Part shown: positions 1-9,326 of the stretch, piece after piece
Layout: each line of letters opens with the position of its first letter
How positions within the stretch are numbered: position 1 is the first letter of the stretch
Assembly (NCBI RefSeq): GCF_030409325.1
Contig: NZ_JAUFPR010000003.1
Coordinates: 434,001 to 498,000 of the forward strand
Source: Mucilaginibacter aquaedulcis
Lineage (GTDB): Bacteria; Bacteroidota; Bacteroidia; Sphingobacteriales; Sphingobacteriaceae
Reading direction: 5' to 3'
DNA length: 64,000 nucleotides
The notes under the pieces: generated by a model
What the model was told of the DNA's origin: nothing
Database searches by the model: none
Seen by the model: only the letters and a program-made list of their open reading frames with translations
Program-made: the position numbers and the translations under genes

Positions 1-335
1 ACCAGCTCAGGGCCTATTTTAGCGTCTTCCAGCATTTTGTCTAAAGCCTGGGTTGTATTTCCAGTGTTGCTGATTGCTGGTCTTGCAGATGCTTTTGGCA
101 GCTCACCGCTAAAATCCTCACTTAATTCAGGGTAAACGCGTACCCAATCAATATCTTTTTCTTCCCGTTGAAAACCCAATAGGAAAAATAAGCAGGCTTC
201 TGCCAATAATCCTACGGTAATAAACTCGGTAGCAAATTTCCAGTGCTGTATTTTAAATAGTAACCCGATGATAACCACCGTTGCTCCCCATGATACTATG
301 TTCCCTATTCCGTATGGTTTTTTCTTCCCAGCCAT
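1..335 (-). CDS. gldL: GldL, gliding motility / type IX secretion inner-membrane motor protein (N-terminal part, cut by window edge)
   Basis: Reading leftward from an ATG at 335, the frame stays open to base 1. The first 55 residues hold a short basic head (MAGKKKPYG) and two hydrophobic segments at about residues 13-27 and 37-55, followed by a charged cytoplasmic stretch. This arrangement, with the SWGATVVIIG and KIQHWKFA motifs, is what I recognise as GldL, which with GldM forms the proton-powered motor of the type IX secretion system. It lies 50 nt downstream of gldK on the same strand, the usual gldKLMN order; gldM and gldN should lie beyond the left edge. The C-terminal part is missing only because the window ends. 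Confidence 0.9.
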   Translation of the reverse strand, partial: MAGKKKPYGIGNIVSWGATVVIIGLLFKIQHWKFATEFITVGLLAEACLFFLLGFQREEKDIDWVRVYPELSEDFSGELPKASARPAISNTGNTTQALDKMLEDAKIGPEL

Positions 336-385
336 AATAATTCAGAAATGATTTTTAGTGTAGATAGATGTGTTTATTAGTTTGT

Positions 386-1696
386 TTATCGTTTGTCTTT
401 AATATCCCGGCCCAGGTACTGGGTTACGCAGCGGAAACCAATGTATGATTTCGCGGTATCCTGATATTCATAGGTGCGTGTAGCATTCTGAAGGAAATAT
501 CCTACATCCTTCCACGAGCCGCCGCGTACCACTTTACGTTTAAGCACTTCCGGATCGGTTGACTTAGCCTCATAATTAAAGGTTGGTGCCAGATCATGCA
601 CAAATGAAGAAGCCGATTCATCGAAAGAAGAAGCTGTCCACTCGGCTACGTTACCTGCCATGTTATACAACCCATAATCATTAGGGAAGTATGAACGCAC
701 GTTCACCGTATATGCTCCGCCATCATCTGTATAGTTACCGCGGCCGGGTTTAAAGTTGGCCAGCAGGCAGCCTTTTGCATTTTTAATATAAGGGCCACCC
801 CAAGGGTAATCTGTACCTATCCTGCCGCCACGCGCAGCGTATTCAAATTCGGCCTCGGTTGGCAAGCCATAAGGCTGGCGGTGAGGCAAACGGCGCGAAT
901 CTTTATAAGCATCATTGTAACGGGTACGCCATACTGTATACGCCCTTGCCTGTCTCCAGGTTACACCAACTACCGGGTAATTGCGGAAAGCCGGGTGCGA
1001 GAAATATCCCTCAACCATAGGCTCATTGGCAGCGTATGAAAAATCGCTCAGCCAAACCAAAGTATCAGGGTAAACAGCTACGGTATCGCGCAAAATAAAG
1101 TCAGAGCGCCTTTTGGTTCTATCTCCTTTATAATTGGCGGCATCACGCAGTACCATTATCGAGTAGTTGTATTTTAATATACGAACATCAATTTCATTGC
1201 GGTCAAACACACGGTCTTCGCCCTGGTAGTACATGCCCTGTAATTTTTGAGCATTGCCAGTCTGGCCTTTTTTGTTGCTCCAGATCGGGTTTTTCTTTAC
1301 GTAGCTCCAATTGATGAATTTTTTGCCTGTATTGTTGGCTGGAGTGCCTTTAGGCTGCAGATAATATTTATTATCGTTCACATAATTGGTAATGGCGATA
1401 GAGTCGCGAACCCAATATACGAATTGCTTGTACTGGCTATTGGTGGTTTCGGTTTGATCCATGAAGAACGGAGCCACCGTAACCTGTTTGGTTTGCGATA
1501 TTTGCGCAAAAGTTACATCCTGATCGGTTTGCCCCATCAGGAAAGTTCCGCCGGGAATATAAACCATACCGTAAGGTACTTCTGACCTAAACGACCGTTG
1601 CTGAATTCCGGTTACCTCTCCCCTGTCTCCGCCTTTGCTACAACCGCTCAATATCCCGCAAGCTAAAACAACTATTAATAAGTATATCTGCTTCAT
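386..1696 (-). CDS. gldK: GldK, SUMF1-fold lipoprotein of the type IX secretion / gliding apparatus
   Basis: The 436-residue protein starts with a lipoprotein signal (LACGILSGC, lipid-modified Cys at about 19). A formylglycine-generating-enzyme (SUMF1) type domain fills the rest: GGTFLMG near residue 50, GNVAEWTA and VVRGGSW near the C-terminus, ending in the IGFRC block. GldK is the outer-membrane-associated ring component that pairs with GldN. It is a structural relative of the sulfatase-activating enzymes, not known to be an enzyme itself. It heads the run into gldL, and the start is fixed by the signal peptide. No TAnnTTTG box was found close upstream. Confidence 0.92.
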   Translation of the reverse strand: MKQIYLLIVVLACGILSGCSKGGDRGEVTGIQQRSFRSEVPYGMVYIPGGTFLMGQTDQDVTFAQISQTKQVTVAPFFMDQTETTNSQYKQFVYWVRDSIAITNYVNDNKYYLQPKGTPANNTGKKFINWSYVKKNPIWSNKKGQTGNAQKLQGMYYQGEDRVFDRNEIDVRILKYNYSIMVLRDAANYKGDRTKRRSDFILRDTVAVYPDTLVWLSDFSYAANEPMVEGYFSHPAFRNYPVVGVTWRQARAYTVWRTRYNDAYKDSRRLPHRQPYGLPTEAEFEYAARGGRIGTDYPWGGPYIKNAKGCLLANFKPGRGNYTDDGGAYTVNVRSYFPNDYGLYNMAGNVAEWTASSFDESASSFVHDLAPTFNYEAKSTDPEVLKRKVVRGGSWKDVGYFLQNATRTYEYQDTAKSYIGFRCVTQYLGRDIKDKR

Positions 1697-1951
1697 GTTA
1701 AAACCAATTCAGTTATATAAACTATAACACCATATGACACTCCGAATATATCAAAATTTTGCGCTAAGAATGACAAAAACATTTCATTTAAGGCCGCTAT
1801 ATAGCCAAAACGAATGAATTATGCATTATCTGCAAGTTAAATTATGATATATTAAACAACCACTAAGCTAACCACAATGATGTAAATTAGTTGGCATTAC
1901 TACGCTTATATTACAAAAAAAGTTACAACAGGAACAAATACTTTTTAATAT

Positions 1952-2710
1952 TTATTTGTTTACTAACTTAACATATTGCTCAACAGCCATGGTCATTGAC
2001 GGGGCCGCAGGAGTTGGCGCCGGAATGTCAAGGATCAATCCCGCCTCGAGCACAGCTTTGTGCGTTGTTGCGCCAAAAGCCGCTATGCGTGTATTGTTTT
2101 GTTTAAAATCAGGAAAATTTTTGTATAACGATTGAATGCTTGATGGGCTGAAAAACGCAATTACATCGTAAAACACATCGGCCAGATCAGACAGATCGCT
2201 GCAAACTGTGCGGAACAGTACTGCCGGTGTAAAGTTGTAGCCGTTTTCAAGCAGGAAGCGCTGGGTTTCTTCGGCAGCCACATCTGAGCATGGGTAAAGG
2301 AATTTTTCAGACGAATGCTTTTTCAATACCTCTGCAAGGTCAGCAGCGGTTTGTTTGCCAAAAAATATTTTACGCTTACGGTATTGAATATATTTTTGAA
2401 GATAGAGGGCAATAGTTTCTGAAAGGCAGAAATACTTCATTTCTACAGGTACTTCAAACCTCATTTCTTCGCAAATACGGAAAAAATGATCAGCAGAATT
2501 ACGACTGGTAAAGATAACGGCGGTAAAATCTCCCAGGTTTATTTTTTCTTTCCTGAAGTCTTTAGCCGGAACACCTTCAACATGTATGAACGACCTGAAA
2601 TCAATTTTCAGGTTTAGCTTTTTAGCCAGTTCTGCATACGGATTCTTATCGTTTTCGGGTTTTGATAAAGTAACTAAAATACTTTTAACCTTTTTCTTTC
2701 TGTCTTCCAA
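1952..2710 (-). CDS. hemD: Uroporphyrinogen-III synthase
   Basis: A 252-residue protein with the two Rossmann-like halves of HemD. The sequence identity of this family is always low, but the pattern SILVTLSKP near the start, FTSRNSADHF in the first half, and the region FFSPSSIQSLY followed by AAFGATTHKAVLEAG in the second half fit well. The enzyme closes hydroxymethylbilane, with D-ring inversion, to uroporphyrinogen III in the cytoplasm for haem synthesis. It lies 18 nt downstream of a DUF4271 membrane protein gene on the same strand, so the two are probably co-transcribed. Other hem biosynthesis genes are not in this stretch; hemW lies about 4.5 kb away. Confidence 0.85.
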   Translation of the reverse strand: MEDRKKKVKSILVTLSKPENDKNPYAELAKKLNLKIDFRSFIHVEGVPAKDFRKEKINLGDFTAVIFTSRNSADHFFRICEEMRFEVPVEMKYFCLSETIALYLQKYIQYRKRKIFFGKQTAADLAEVLKKHSSEKFLYPCSDVAAEETQRFLLENGYNFTPAVLFRTVCSDLSDLADVFYDVIAFFSPSSIQSLYKNFPDFKQNNTRIAAFGATTHKAVLEAGLILDIPAPTPAAPSMTMAVEQYVKLVNK

Positions 2711-2728
2711 ATCAATTCTATTAACTAA

Positions 2729-3715
2729 CTAAATTCTAATATTCAATGCCTTAATTAAAATTAAAATAGGGCAAATTTCGAGGGCACAAAGATACGTAAA
2801 TAAATAAAACTTATGAAATCGAAAAGTAGAAATTATATTTACGCTGCTTCTCAAATATTGCCATATAAATATCACCACAACAATAATAAGCGTTAAAGTA
2901 AGCAAAACAGACACGTATTGGCTGCCTAATAAGCTAAAGCAAATTATTACGGGCAAAAATATAAATGCTATGTTAAAGTAGGTAAGATGTAATATGTTCA
3001 GATATTCGCTTACCAACCGGTTTATATCAAAAATAAAGCCAAGCAGTTTCAAAATCAGGAATTTAAGTCCAAACAGTATCATGATGATCACCGTAAGCGA
3101 CACAAAAAGCCTGCTGCCTGCAACAATGTAATAAATGCCATTATACGCTGCCAGTTGGTATAAAAAAACACCCAGGGTTAGGCAAAACAATAAAAACAAG
3201 CCCAAAAAGGCCCATGGGCTCACCAGGCTTTCTTCCTTACCGGTTAGCGAGAGTACCCGCTTACTGTAAAACGATTGCAACACAAAAGTTACATCCTTAT
3301 TTAAAGCGATATTAAGTATGGCGGTATATATTAATAACCCTATGATAATCCCGATGATCCAGGGATCGCGCAGGGGCCGGTTGTGCCCATCCCTGACCTT
3401 ATCTTTTGACTTTAGAGTAATATCCAAAAAGCCATAACCCTTGTATAAACTATGCTTCAGTAAGCTATCGGCAAATTCTCTTTGCGTCGTGGAATCAGGC
3501 GCGTGTATGTAACGCATGGCTATGGAGTCGGCCACAAAGAGCCTGCGCGATTGCATGGCCTCAGCTACCGAATCAAGCAATGATCTGTTGGCTTTGTATA
3601 CGGGTTTTGTTTGCTGAGGCAGAGTTTCCGGGCTGGCCGCTACTGAATCCTGCTGTGCAAACACGGCAGAACTAAAAAGCAGAAAAAACAGGAAACACCC
3701 AACGGCTAAACGCAT
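2729..3715 (-). CDS. DUF4271 polytopic membrane protein upstream of hemD
   Basis: The 328-residue product has a signal peptide (cleavage after about residue 20, ...SSAVFAQ), a hydrophilic periplasmic stretch to about residue 115, then six or so hydrophobic segments (around 118-137, 165-190, 195-220, 243-262, 266-287, 300-325). This matches the DUF4271 family of Bacteroidota, which has no assigned function. It is the first gene of a two-gene unit with hemD (18-nt gap), and a TAAATTTG -7 box lies 34 nt upstream of its ATG. The genetic link suggests a role connected with tetrapyrrole or haem metabolism, but nothing in the protein (no clear haem-binding motif) shows this directly. Confidence 0.75.
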   Translation of the reverse strand: MRLAVGCFLFFLLFSSAVFAQQDSVAASPETLPQQTKPVYKANRSLLDSVAEAMQSRRLFVADSIAMRYIHAPDSTTQREFADSLLKHSLYKGYGFLDITLKSKDKVRDGHNRPLRDPWIIGIIIGLLIYTAILNIALNKDVTFVLQSFYSKRVLSLTGKEESLVSPWAFLGLFLLFCLTLGVFLYQLAAYNGIYYIVAGSRLFVSLTVIIMILFGLKFLILKLLGFIFDINRLVSEYLNILHLTYFNIAFIFLPVIICFSLLGSQYVSVLLTLTLIIVVVIFIWQYLRSSVNIISTFRFHKFYLFTYLCALEICPILILIKALNIRI

Positions 3716-3749
3716 TTTAAAGCAAAATATAAACCCGTAAATTTTGCTG

Positions 3750-3757
3750 CAAATTTA
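3750..3757 (-). promoter_or_regulatory. -7 promoter box for the DUF4271-hemD unit
   Basis: On the minus strand the bases read TAAATTTG, a full match to the Bacteroidota -7 consensus TAnnTTTG, 34 nt ahead of the DUF4271 ATG. No convincing -33 TTG was found at the right distance, so this is a probable rather than certain promoter. Confidence 0.5.
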
Positions 3758-3882
3758 TTGTAATAATTGATTGTTTCACAGATACAGAATAATTTATAAT
3801 CATCTTTTAACACGAAATAAATATGCTTTTTAAATTATTAAAAACACATTAACCGTAATGTTCCTGTGTTTTAACAACCATA

Positions 3883-3923
3883 AAAAAAGGCCCCTCAAAT
3901 CAGTATTCAGAGGAGCCTTTTTA
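3883..3923 (-). terminator. Rho-independent terminator after the sugar dehydrogenase
   Basis: A hairpin with an 8-bp AAAAAGGC/GCCTTTTT stem base, extended inward with one mismatch, is flanked by A and T runs. It lies just after the stop of the minus-strand sugar dehydrogenase gene, and reading on that strand it ends in a run of Ts. Confidence 0.75.
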
Positions 3924-3940
3924 AAACTTTATCGCAGTTG

Positions 3941-5188
3941 TTATTTGTTGTAGGTTATTTTATAAATAGTGCCTTTACTATCATCACTTACATAAAGCGA
4001 ACCATCGGCAGCCTGTGCCAAACCACAGGGGCGGTGCTCGGCACGGCCAGACGCGGTTTGTTCTGCTGTACCTGCAAAGCCATCAGCAAATACTTCCCAT
4101 TTGCCATCGGGCTTACCATTTTTGAAAGGTTGAAAAACAACAAAATATCCGGCCTGTGGCTCTGGTGCGCGGTTCCATGATCCGTGGAATGCAATAAATG
4201 CCCCATTTTTATATTTTTCGGGGAATTGATTACCCGTATAAAACAGCAAACCATCTGGCGCAAGGTGGCCTGGATATGCAGCCACGGGCTCGGCATATTT
4301 GGCGTCGGCTTCTTTTACGCCGTCGCCGCCATACTCGGGCCCTTGCATCTTTTTATGCTTTACATCATCATAGTATAAATATGGCCAACCCGCATTATCA
4401 CCTTCTTTAAGGGCATACATGCATTCGGCCGGTAAAATGGCCGATTGATGAACGGTATACAAATTAGGGAAAAGCGTATTCAAGGCATCGCGGCCATGCT
4501 GCATCACAAAAAGTTGGTTATCCTGCTGGTTCCAGTCTAACCCTACCACATTGCGCAGGCCAGTGGCATACCGTACACCGTCACTTTGTTTCTGATTAAG
4601 TTTATCAGCCTTAAACCTCCATATGCCTCCGGCCGAATCCAATATAGGGCAGCCTTTTTTCTGAGGATCAAATTCGCTGCAGATGTTGGAGTAAGCACCA
4701 ATGTTCACATATAGATTGCCATTATTATCCAGTGCTATGGCCTTGGGCCTGTGCGCCCTTTTAGTAACCAGGTTGCTCACTACAGTTTCCGGGTGCTCCG
4801 GATCAATAACCTCGTTATTACTGTTCAATTTAAACCGGTAAACGTCTTTATCTGATGATGCATACAAGTATCCGTTACTAATGCGGATGCCTGTACCGCC
4901 AAAAGTACCAAAGGCAGTTTTAACAGAGGTGGCATTACCGTTATCATGCAAAACAACAATGCCTTTACCATCTTTAGGCTTATCCAGATGCACATAAATA
5001 TCACCTTGCTGGGTAGCTACCAAATGCCTGGCACTGCCTAAATTATCAGCAATTGCGGAGGCCTTAAATCCTTGCGGCAGGGTGAGCCCGGCATTTTCGG
5101 CTGGGTTATTTCTCAATACTTTGAAGGAGAGCAAGCCGCCGGCAGCGATGGCCGCGAGGCAACATGCAAAAATTGTCTTCTTATTCAT
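3941..5188 (-). CDS. PQQ-dependent sugar (glucose/sorbosone-type) dehydrogenase family protein
   Basis: A 415-residue exported protein: a hydrophobic export/anchor segment at residues 4-25, then a six-bladed beta-propeller of the glucose/sorbosone dehydrogenase (GSDH) type. Recognisable blocks are ATGLRNVVGLDW, the MQHGRD loop, AECMYALKEGDNAGWPY, IAFHGSWNR and the closing blade GSLYVSDDSKGTIYKI. Family members oxidise aldose sugars using PQQ in the periplasm; many Bacteroidota homologues are unproven and no PQQ synthesis genes are visible here. It is a single gene with its own terminator. The exact sugar cannot be judged. Confidence 0.8.
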   Translation of the reverse strand: MNKKTIFACCLAAIAAGGLLSFKVLRNNPAENAGLTLPQGFKASAIADNLGSARHLVATQQGDIYVHLDKPKDGKGIVVLHDNGNATSVKTAFGTFGGTGIRISNGYLYASSDKDVYRFKLNSNNEVIDPEHPETVVSNLVTKRAHRPKAIALDNNGNLYVNIGAYSNICSEFDPQKKGCPILDSAGGIWRFKADKLNQKQSDGVRYATGLRNVVGLDWNQQDNQLFVMQHGRDALNTLFPNLYTVHQSAILPAECMYALKEGDNAGWPYLYYDDVKHKKMQGPEYGGDGVKEADAKYAEPVAAYPGHLAPDGLLFYTGNQFPEKYKNGAFIAFHGSWNRAPEPQAGYFVVFQPFKNGKPDGKWEVFADGFAGTAEQTASGRAEHRPCGLAQAADGSLYVSDDSKGTIYKITYNK

Positions 5189-5379
5189 AGCAGATTAAAT
5201 TGATTATGCGAATATAAAGATATACTATAGGCCGTAAAAAGCGTAAACAGCAATAAATAAGTTACTTTGGTTTGCACAATAGCTAACAGATTTATTACCT
5301 GAATCCCATACTTTTAAAGTATCAATAACCTATTTTTATGGCTCAATTACCAATAAATAAAATCTATTAAAATACTACC

Positions 5380-6171
5380 ATGAAATTATACTCTAACCTA
5401 CGGTTCATTTGCACCTGCGTTTTAATTGTCCTGATCACTTCATTAAACGCGCTGGCTAATGCGCCATCAAGAAATTATTTCCAGCTTAAAATTTATCATT
5501 ATAAAACCCAGGCCCAGGAAACCGTTATTGAGCAATATTTACAACAAGCCTATGTACCTGCCCTGCATCGCGCTGGTGTGAAGAATGTTGGAGTATTTAA
5601 ACCGGTTACCCAGCAGGATACCGACAGAAGAATTTATGTATTTACACCGTTTACCTCCATTGATAAGCTATCGGGCATTGAAAACCTGTTGCAAGCCGAT
5701 GCCAAATACCTGGCTGACGGTAAAGACTACATTGACGCCAATTTTAAAGAGGCCCCATATACCCGCATAGAGTCTATCGTGTTACAGGCATTCCCGGGTA
5801 TGCCAGGCACTGCAGTGCCTGAGCTTACCGCCCCCAAGGCTGAAAGGGTTTACGAGCTGCGCAGCTATGAAAGCGCAACCGAGAAATACAATGTTAACAA
5901 AGTAAAGATGTTTAACCTGGGCGATGAAATAGGTTTATTTAAGCGCCTTGGGTTTAACGCCGTTTTTTACTCGGAAGTGATAGCCGGCCCGCGTATGCCC
6001 AACCTCATGTACATGACCACCTTTAACAGCAAAGCCGACCGCGACAAACACTGGGAAGCCTTTAACAATGATGCGCAATGGAAAGGGCTTACAGCAAAGG
6101 AAGAGTACAAGAACAATGTTTCGCACGCCGATATCATCTTTCTTCACCCGGCAGATTATTCTGATTTTTAA
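5380..6171 (+). CDS. Secreted NIPSNAP-family protein with two tandem domains
   Basis: The 263-residue product has a signal peptide (about 1-28, ending ...LNALANA). Two ferredoxin-like NIPSNAP/ABM-type repeats follow: residues about 33-135 (starting NYFQLKIYHY) and 150-258 (starting RVYELRSYE, with the YMTTFNS and HADIIFLHP blocks). NIPSNAP proteins are dimeric alpha/beta barrels of largely unknown role. Exported, duplicated versions are common in Bacteroidota. The ATG at 5380 is the first that gives a full signal peptide. It stands alone between the sugar dehydrogenase (divergent) and a protease-like gene 89 nt downstream. Confidence 0.8.
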   Translation: MKLYSNLRFICTCVLIVLITSLNALANAPSRNYFQLKIYHYKTQAQETVIEQYLQQAYVPALHRAGVKNVGVFKPVTQQDTDRRIYVFTPFTSIDKLSGIENLLQADAKYLADGKDYIDANFKEAPYTRIESIVLQAFPGMPGTAVPELTAPKAERVYELRSYESATEKYNVNKVKMFNLGDEIGLFKRLGFNAVFYSEVIAGPRMPNLMYMTTFNSKADRDKHWEAFNNDAQWKGLTAKEEYKNNVSHADIIFLHPADYSDF

Positions 6172-6260
6172 GGATTAAATTATCAGCCTTCTAATTAAGC
6201 GGCGGAAAATATCTGCTGCTTAATTAACTTTATAGTTTTACTAATCAAAAAATCTGCACC

Positions 6261-7154
6261 ATGCCTTTTGTTGTTTTTGTCCGCTCAAAATTTCTTTTTC
6301 TTTTCGTGCTTGTAATGTTAATAACCGGGGTAAGTCATGCACAATCATCTATCCCGTTTGAGCTAACACCACAGGGCCATATCGTGGTTAAGGCCAAAAT
6401 TAACGGGATTGAAGGAAATTTTATATTTGATACAGGTGCCGGTCTAACACTGATTACCAAAACCTTTTCAGATAAAATAGGTAAACTGCATAAACAAGAT
6501 GGCAGCTATACTGCATTTCGGGCCACCGGTGAAAAATTAACCGCTGACCTATACGATGCTCAAACCGTTACATTAGGAACTTTTGTTGAACATAACCCGG
6601 TGCTGACAATTTTTGATGCAAACCTTGGCCCTATCGATGGTCTGATTTCGCTCATGAGTTTTAAAGAACAGCCACTTACTATTGATTACATCAACAAAAA
6701 GATAATTTTTGAAACAGATAAAAGCCTGTTCGGTATTAGAAAGTCGGGCCACCAGATCCCATTACAATTGGAAGAATCAAGAGACAAAGCGCTAACTATA
6801 TTTACTTATTTTACAGTAAACAACAAGCTAACCTTACAATTTTGTATTGATTGCGGGGCCGGGGCCAATGTTTATCGTATAAACTCCAGGTATATTCCGG
6901 CTTTAGGTATCGATACCGCAAACGCCAGTAAAATAACGATCCCCAGTGAGTTTGACCCTAAGGTTAAGACCATTATTTACAATGCCAATATTAAATCGAT
7001 AACTGCAAAGGCATCGCCGGATATTCAATGTCAGGATGTAAAAGCCTCCTTTATTAACGGGCTCATTTATGATGGTATAGTATCATTAAACTGGATTGGA
7101 AAACGGGTGACATTTGATTTAAAAAAACATGAAATGATCGTTAATAATTACTAA
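6261..7154 (+). CDS. Exported retropepsin-like aspartyl protease
   Basis: A 297-residue protein with a signal peptide (about 1-28, ...ITGVSHAQ). Two lobes each bear an aspartyl-protease-like signature: FDTGAG at residues 56-61 and IDCGAG at 196-201, the second having Cys in place of Thr/Ser after the Asp. This is the gag-polyprotein-aspartyl (PDZ-less) type often annotated as retropepsin-like in Bacteroidota. If active, it would work in the periplasm or outside the cell as an internal two-lobe enzyme. The Thr-to-Cys change in the second lobe could weaken catalysis. No obvious partner genes; hemW follows 127 nt downstream with its own promoter. Confidence 0.75.
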   Translation: MPFVVFVRSKFLFLFVLVMLITGVSHAQSSIPFELTPQGHIVVKAKINGIEGNFIFDTGAGLTLITKTFSDKIGKLHKQDGSYTAFRATGEKLTADLYDAQTVTLGTFVEHNPVLTIFDANLGPIDGLISLMSFKEQPLTIDYINKKIIFETDKSLFGIRKSGHQIPLQLEESRDKALTIFTYFTVNNKLTLQFCIDCGAGANVYRINSRYIPALGIDTANASKITIPSEFDPKVKTIIYNANIKSITAKASPDIQCQDVKASFINGLIYDGIVSLNWIGKRVTFDLKKHEMIVNNY

Positions 7155-7267
7155 CAGCACAATCACCAATTGCTATTTGATCATCAGAAAAAGCCTTCCA
7201 CTATTTAACCATTAAAAGGCACCTTTGAAGCCCTGTTAAGAACAGCAATAAGGCCATCGGTTTTTCT

Positions 7268-7275
7268 TACCTTTG
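7268..7275 (+). promoter_or_regulatory. -7 box directly before hemW (leaderless promoter)
   Basis: TACCTTTG fits TAnnTTTG fully. Only 6 nt separate it from the ATG at 7282, so the transcript should start at or within a base or two of the start codon. This also argues against the in-frame TTG at 7273, which lies inside the box. Confidence 0.6.
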
Positions 7276-7281
7276 TCCCAA

Positions 7282-8403
7282 ATGGCGGGCATCTATATAC
7301 ATATTCCCTTTTGCAAACAAGCGTGTTATTATTGCGATTTTCATTTCAGTACCTCGTTAAAGTATAAAGATGATCTGTTGCAGGCTCTGGTTAAAGAGAT
7401 TAAGCTGCAAAAGAGCTATCTGAACAACGAAACTGTTGAAACCATTTATTTTGGTGGAGGCACCCCGTCACTGCTGGAAGCGGATGAGATCAGCAGACTG
7501 ATCAATACCATTACCGAAATACACACCGTATCATCAACCGCGGAGATAACCTTAGAGGCCAATCCCGATGATTTGGATGAAGCTAAAATAAAGGCACTTC
7601 GACAAACCAATATAAACCGCTTCAGTATAGGTATACAATCTTTTTTTGACGAAGACCTGCTCTGGATGAATCGTGCACACCGCAGCAGACATGCAGAAGC
7701 ATCGGTAAAAAGAGCGCAGGATGCCGGTTTTGAGAACATCACCGCCGATCTTATTTATGGCTATCCCCTGCTAACCGATACCAAGTGGAAACAAAACCTT
7801 GACAAGATATTTGAATTGGCCATCCCACATGTATCATCGTATTCCATGACGGTTGAGCCGCAAACGGCGCTGGCAACGTTCATTAATAAAAAAACACAGC
7901 CGCCTATGAACGAACAGCAAAGCGCCGCCCAGTTTGTAGTACTGATGGATGCCATGGCTGATCACGGTTTTGAGCATTATGAAATATCAAACTTTTGCCT
8001 GCCGGGGCATTACTCCAAACACAACTCAAACTACTGGCAAGGGGTAAAATACCTGGGTATAGGTCCATCGGCACACTCTTACAATGGCCAGGCCCGGCAA
8101 TGGAACATAGCCAACAATGCCAAATACATACAAGGCATTGAGGCAGGTAAACTGCCTGCCGAAACTGAAAGCCTTACAGAAGAAAACAGGCTTAACGAAT
8201 ACATCATGACATCCATACGCACCATGTGGGGCCTTGATATGGATAAACTCAATGGCATAGCTAGTGCATCGGCAAATGAATTGCTTGTTGCCGCCCGCCG
8301 CTATTTTGATAACGGATGGATAACCCAAAAAGATAACACCCTGTACCTGACCCCAACAGGCAAGCTTTACGCTGATAATATAGCGGCTGGTCTGTTCTTT
8401 TAA
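7282..8403 (+). CDS. hemW: HemW-type radical SAM haem chaperone (coproporphyrinogen oxidase-like)
   Basis: The 373-residue protein begins MAGIYIHIPFC and has the radical-SAM cluster motif CxxxCxxC at Cys11, Cys15 and Cys18, with the HemW-type CYYCDF sequence, then the GGGTPSLL SAM-binding loop near residue 57 and a HemN C-terminal domain. HemW binds haem and delivers it to haemoproteins; proteins of this type are often mislabelled as oxygen-independent coproporphyrinogen III oxidase (HemN), which is longer and has extra N-terminal residues before the cluster. The ATG at 7282 is preferred over a TTG at 7273 because of the adjacent promoter box. Confidence 0.88.
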   Translation: MAGIYIHIPFCKQACYYCDFHFSTSLKYKDDLLQALVKEIKLQKSYLNNETVETIYFGGGTPSLLEADEISRLINTITEIHTVSSTAEITLEANPDDLDEAKIKALRQTNINRFSIGIQSFFDEDLLWMNRAHRSRHAEASVKRAQDAGFENITADLIYGYPLLTDTKWKQNLDKIFELAIPHVSSYSMTVEPQTALATFINKKTQPPMNEQQSAAQFVVLMDAMADHGFEHYEISNFCLPGHYSKHNSNYWQGVKYLGIGPSAHSYNGQARQWNIANNAKYIQGIEAGKLPAETESLTEENRLNEYIMTSIRTMWGLDMDKLNGIASASANELLVAARRYFDNGWITQKDNTLYLTPTGKLYADNIAAGLFF

Positions 8404-8593
8404 ATCAATAGGTTGTAAGAAATTACTGCTTCCTGAAAACCGTTCCTTCGCAGTCCCCGTATCTTCATACAAGTAGCTACCACAACAAATTTAACAAACT
8501 ATCAAGGGCTCGTGATAGCTTTGTTACATTGAAAAACCAAACAAACAAGCACTTTTGGGTGTCATTAAAAACAATTCGTAAACTAATCACATA

Positions 8594-9142
8594 ATGAAAA
8601 AACTGATCATCGCGGCGCTTGCATTAGCAACTTTTGCAATTGCGCCTAAAGTAAACGCGCAAACTAAAATGGTAGGCGGCGCAGAAATGTATCCAACAAA
8701 AAACATTGTTGAAAACGCTGTGAACTCTAAAGACCATACTACCCTGGTTGCTGCCGTTAAAGCTGCAGGTTTGGTAGAAACTTTATCATCTGCTGGCCCA
8801 TTCACTGTATTTGCACCAACCAATGAGGCTTTTAATAAATTACCAGCCGGTACTGTTGATAACCTGGTAAAACCAGCTAATAAAGCTGCTTTAACAAAAA
8901 TTTTAACTTACCACGTAGTTGCCGGAAAACTGAGTGCTGCTGATTTAATGGCCAAAGTAAAAGAAGGTAAAGGTAAAGCAGAACTAAGCACTGTAAGCGG
9001 CGGTACTTTAACCGTTATGGAACAAGGTAAAAAACTTTATTTGGTTGATGAAAAAGGCGGCAAATCATGGATCACCATTGCCGATGTTAACCAAAGCAAC
9101 GGTGTAATACATGTTGTAAATACCGTATTAATGCCTAACTAA
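8594..9142 (+). CDS. Secreted fasciclin (FAS1) domain protein
   Basis: The 182-residue protein has a signal peptide (cleavage after about residue 22, ...KVNAQ) and a single FAS1 domain from about 35 to 180. It shows the two conserved blocks: FTVFAPTNEAFNKLP (H1 region) and LTYHVVAGK, and the closing IHVVNTVLMP. FAS1 proteins act in adhesion or surface association. It is a single gene with a strong terminator right after it. The 190 nt before it carry a short CTATCA/TGATAG inverted repeat (8502-8519) but no clear promoter box. Confidence 0.88.
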   Translation: MKKLIIAALALATFAIAPKVNAQTKMVGGAEMYPTKNIVENAVNSKDHTTLVAAVKAAGLVETLSSAGPFTVFAPTNEAFNKLPAGTVDNLVKPANKAALTKILTYHVVAGKLSAADLMAKVKEGKGKAELSTVSGGTLTVMEQGKKLYLVDEKGGKSWITIADVNQSNGVIHVVNTVLMPN

Positions 9143-9162
9143 TTATTGCAGGTTTATTGTTA

Positions 9163-9195
9163 AAAAAGCCCCGGTGCATATGCACCGGGGCTTTT
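9163..9195 (+). terminator. Rho-independent terminator after the fasciclin gene
   Basis: A perfect palindrome with 13-bp arms (AGCCCCGGTGCAT and its complement) flanked by A and T runs, 20 nt after the stop codon. The symmetry means it could work from either strand. Confidence 0.85.
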
Positions 9196-9326
9196 TGTTG
9201 TGATGTATCAGCCGCCGAACACCATTACATTGGGGTAGTTATTTTGTCAGGAAAGTTTCAAAATTGGCCTAAAAAATTGGGTGTTTTTTTCAATTAATTA
9301 ATTTTGCGTGTTAATTAATTGTGAAT

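Noticed and set aside
8026..8472. 148-codon minus-strand frame over the end of hemW
   Set aside because: Overlaps a clear hemW; no promoter box or domain supports it.
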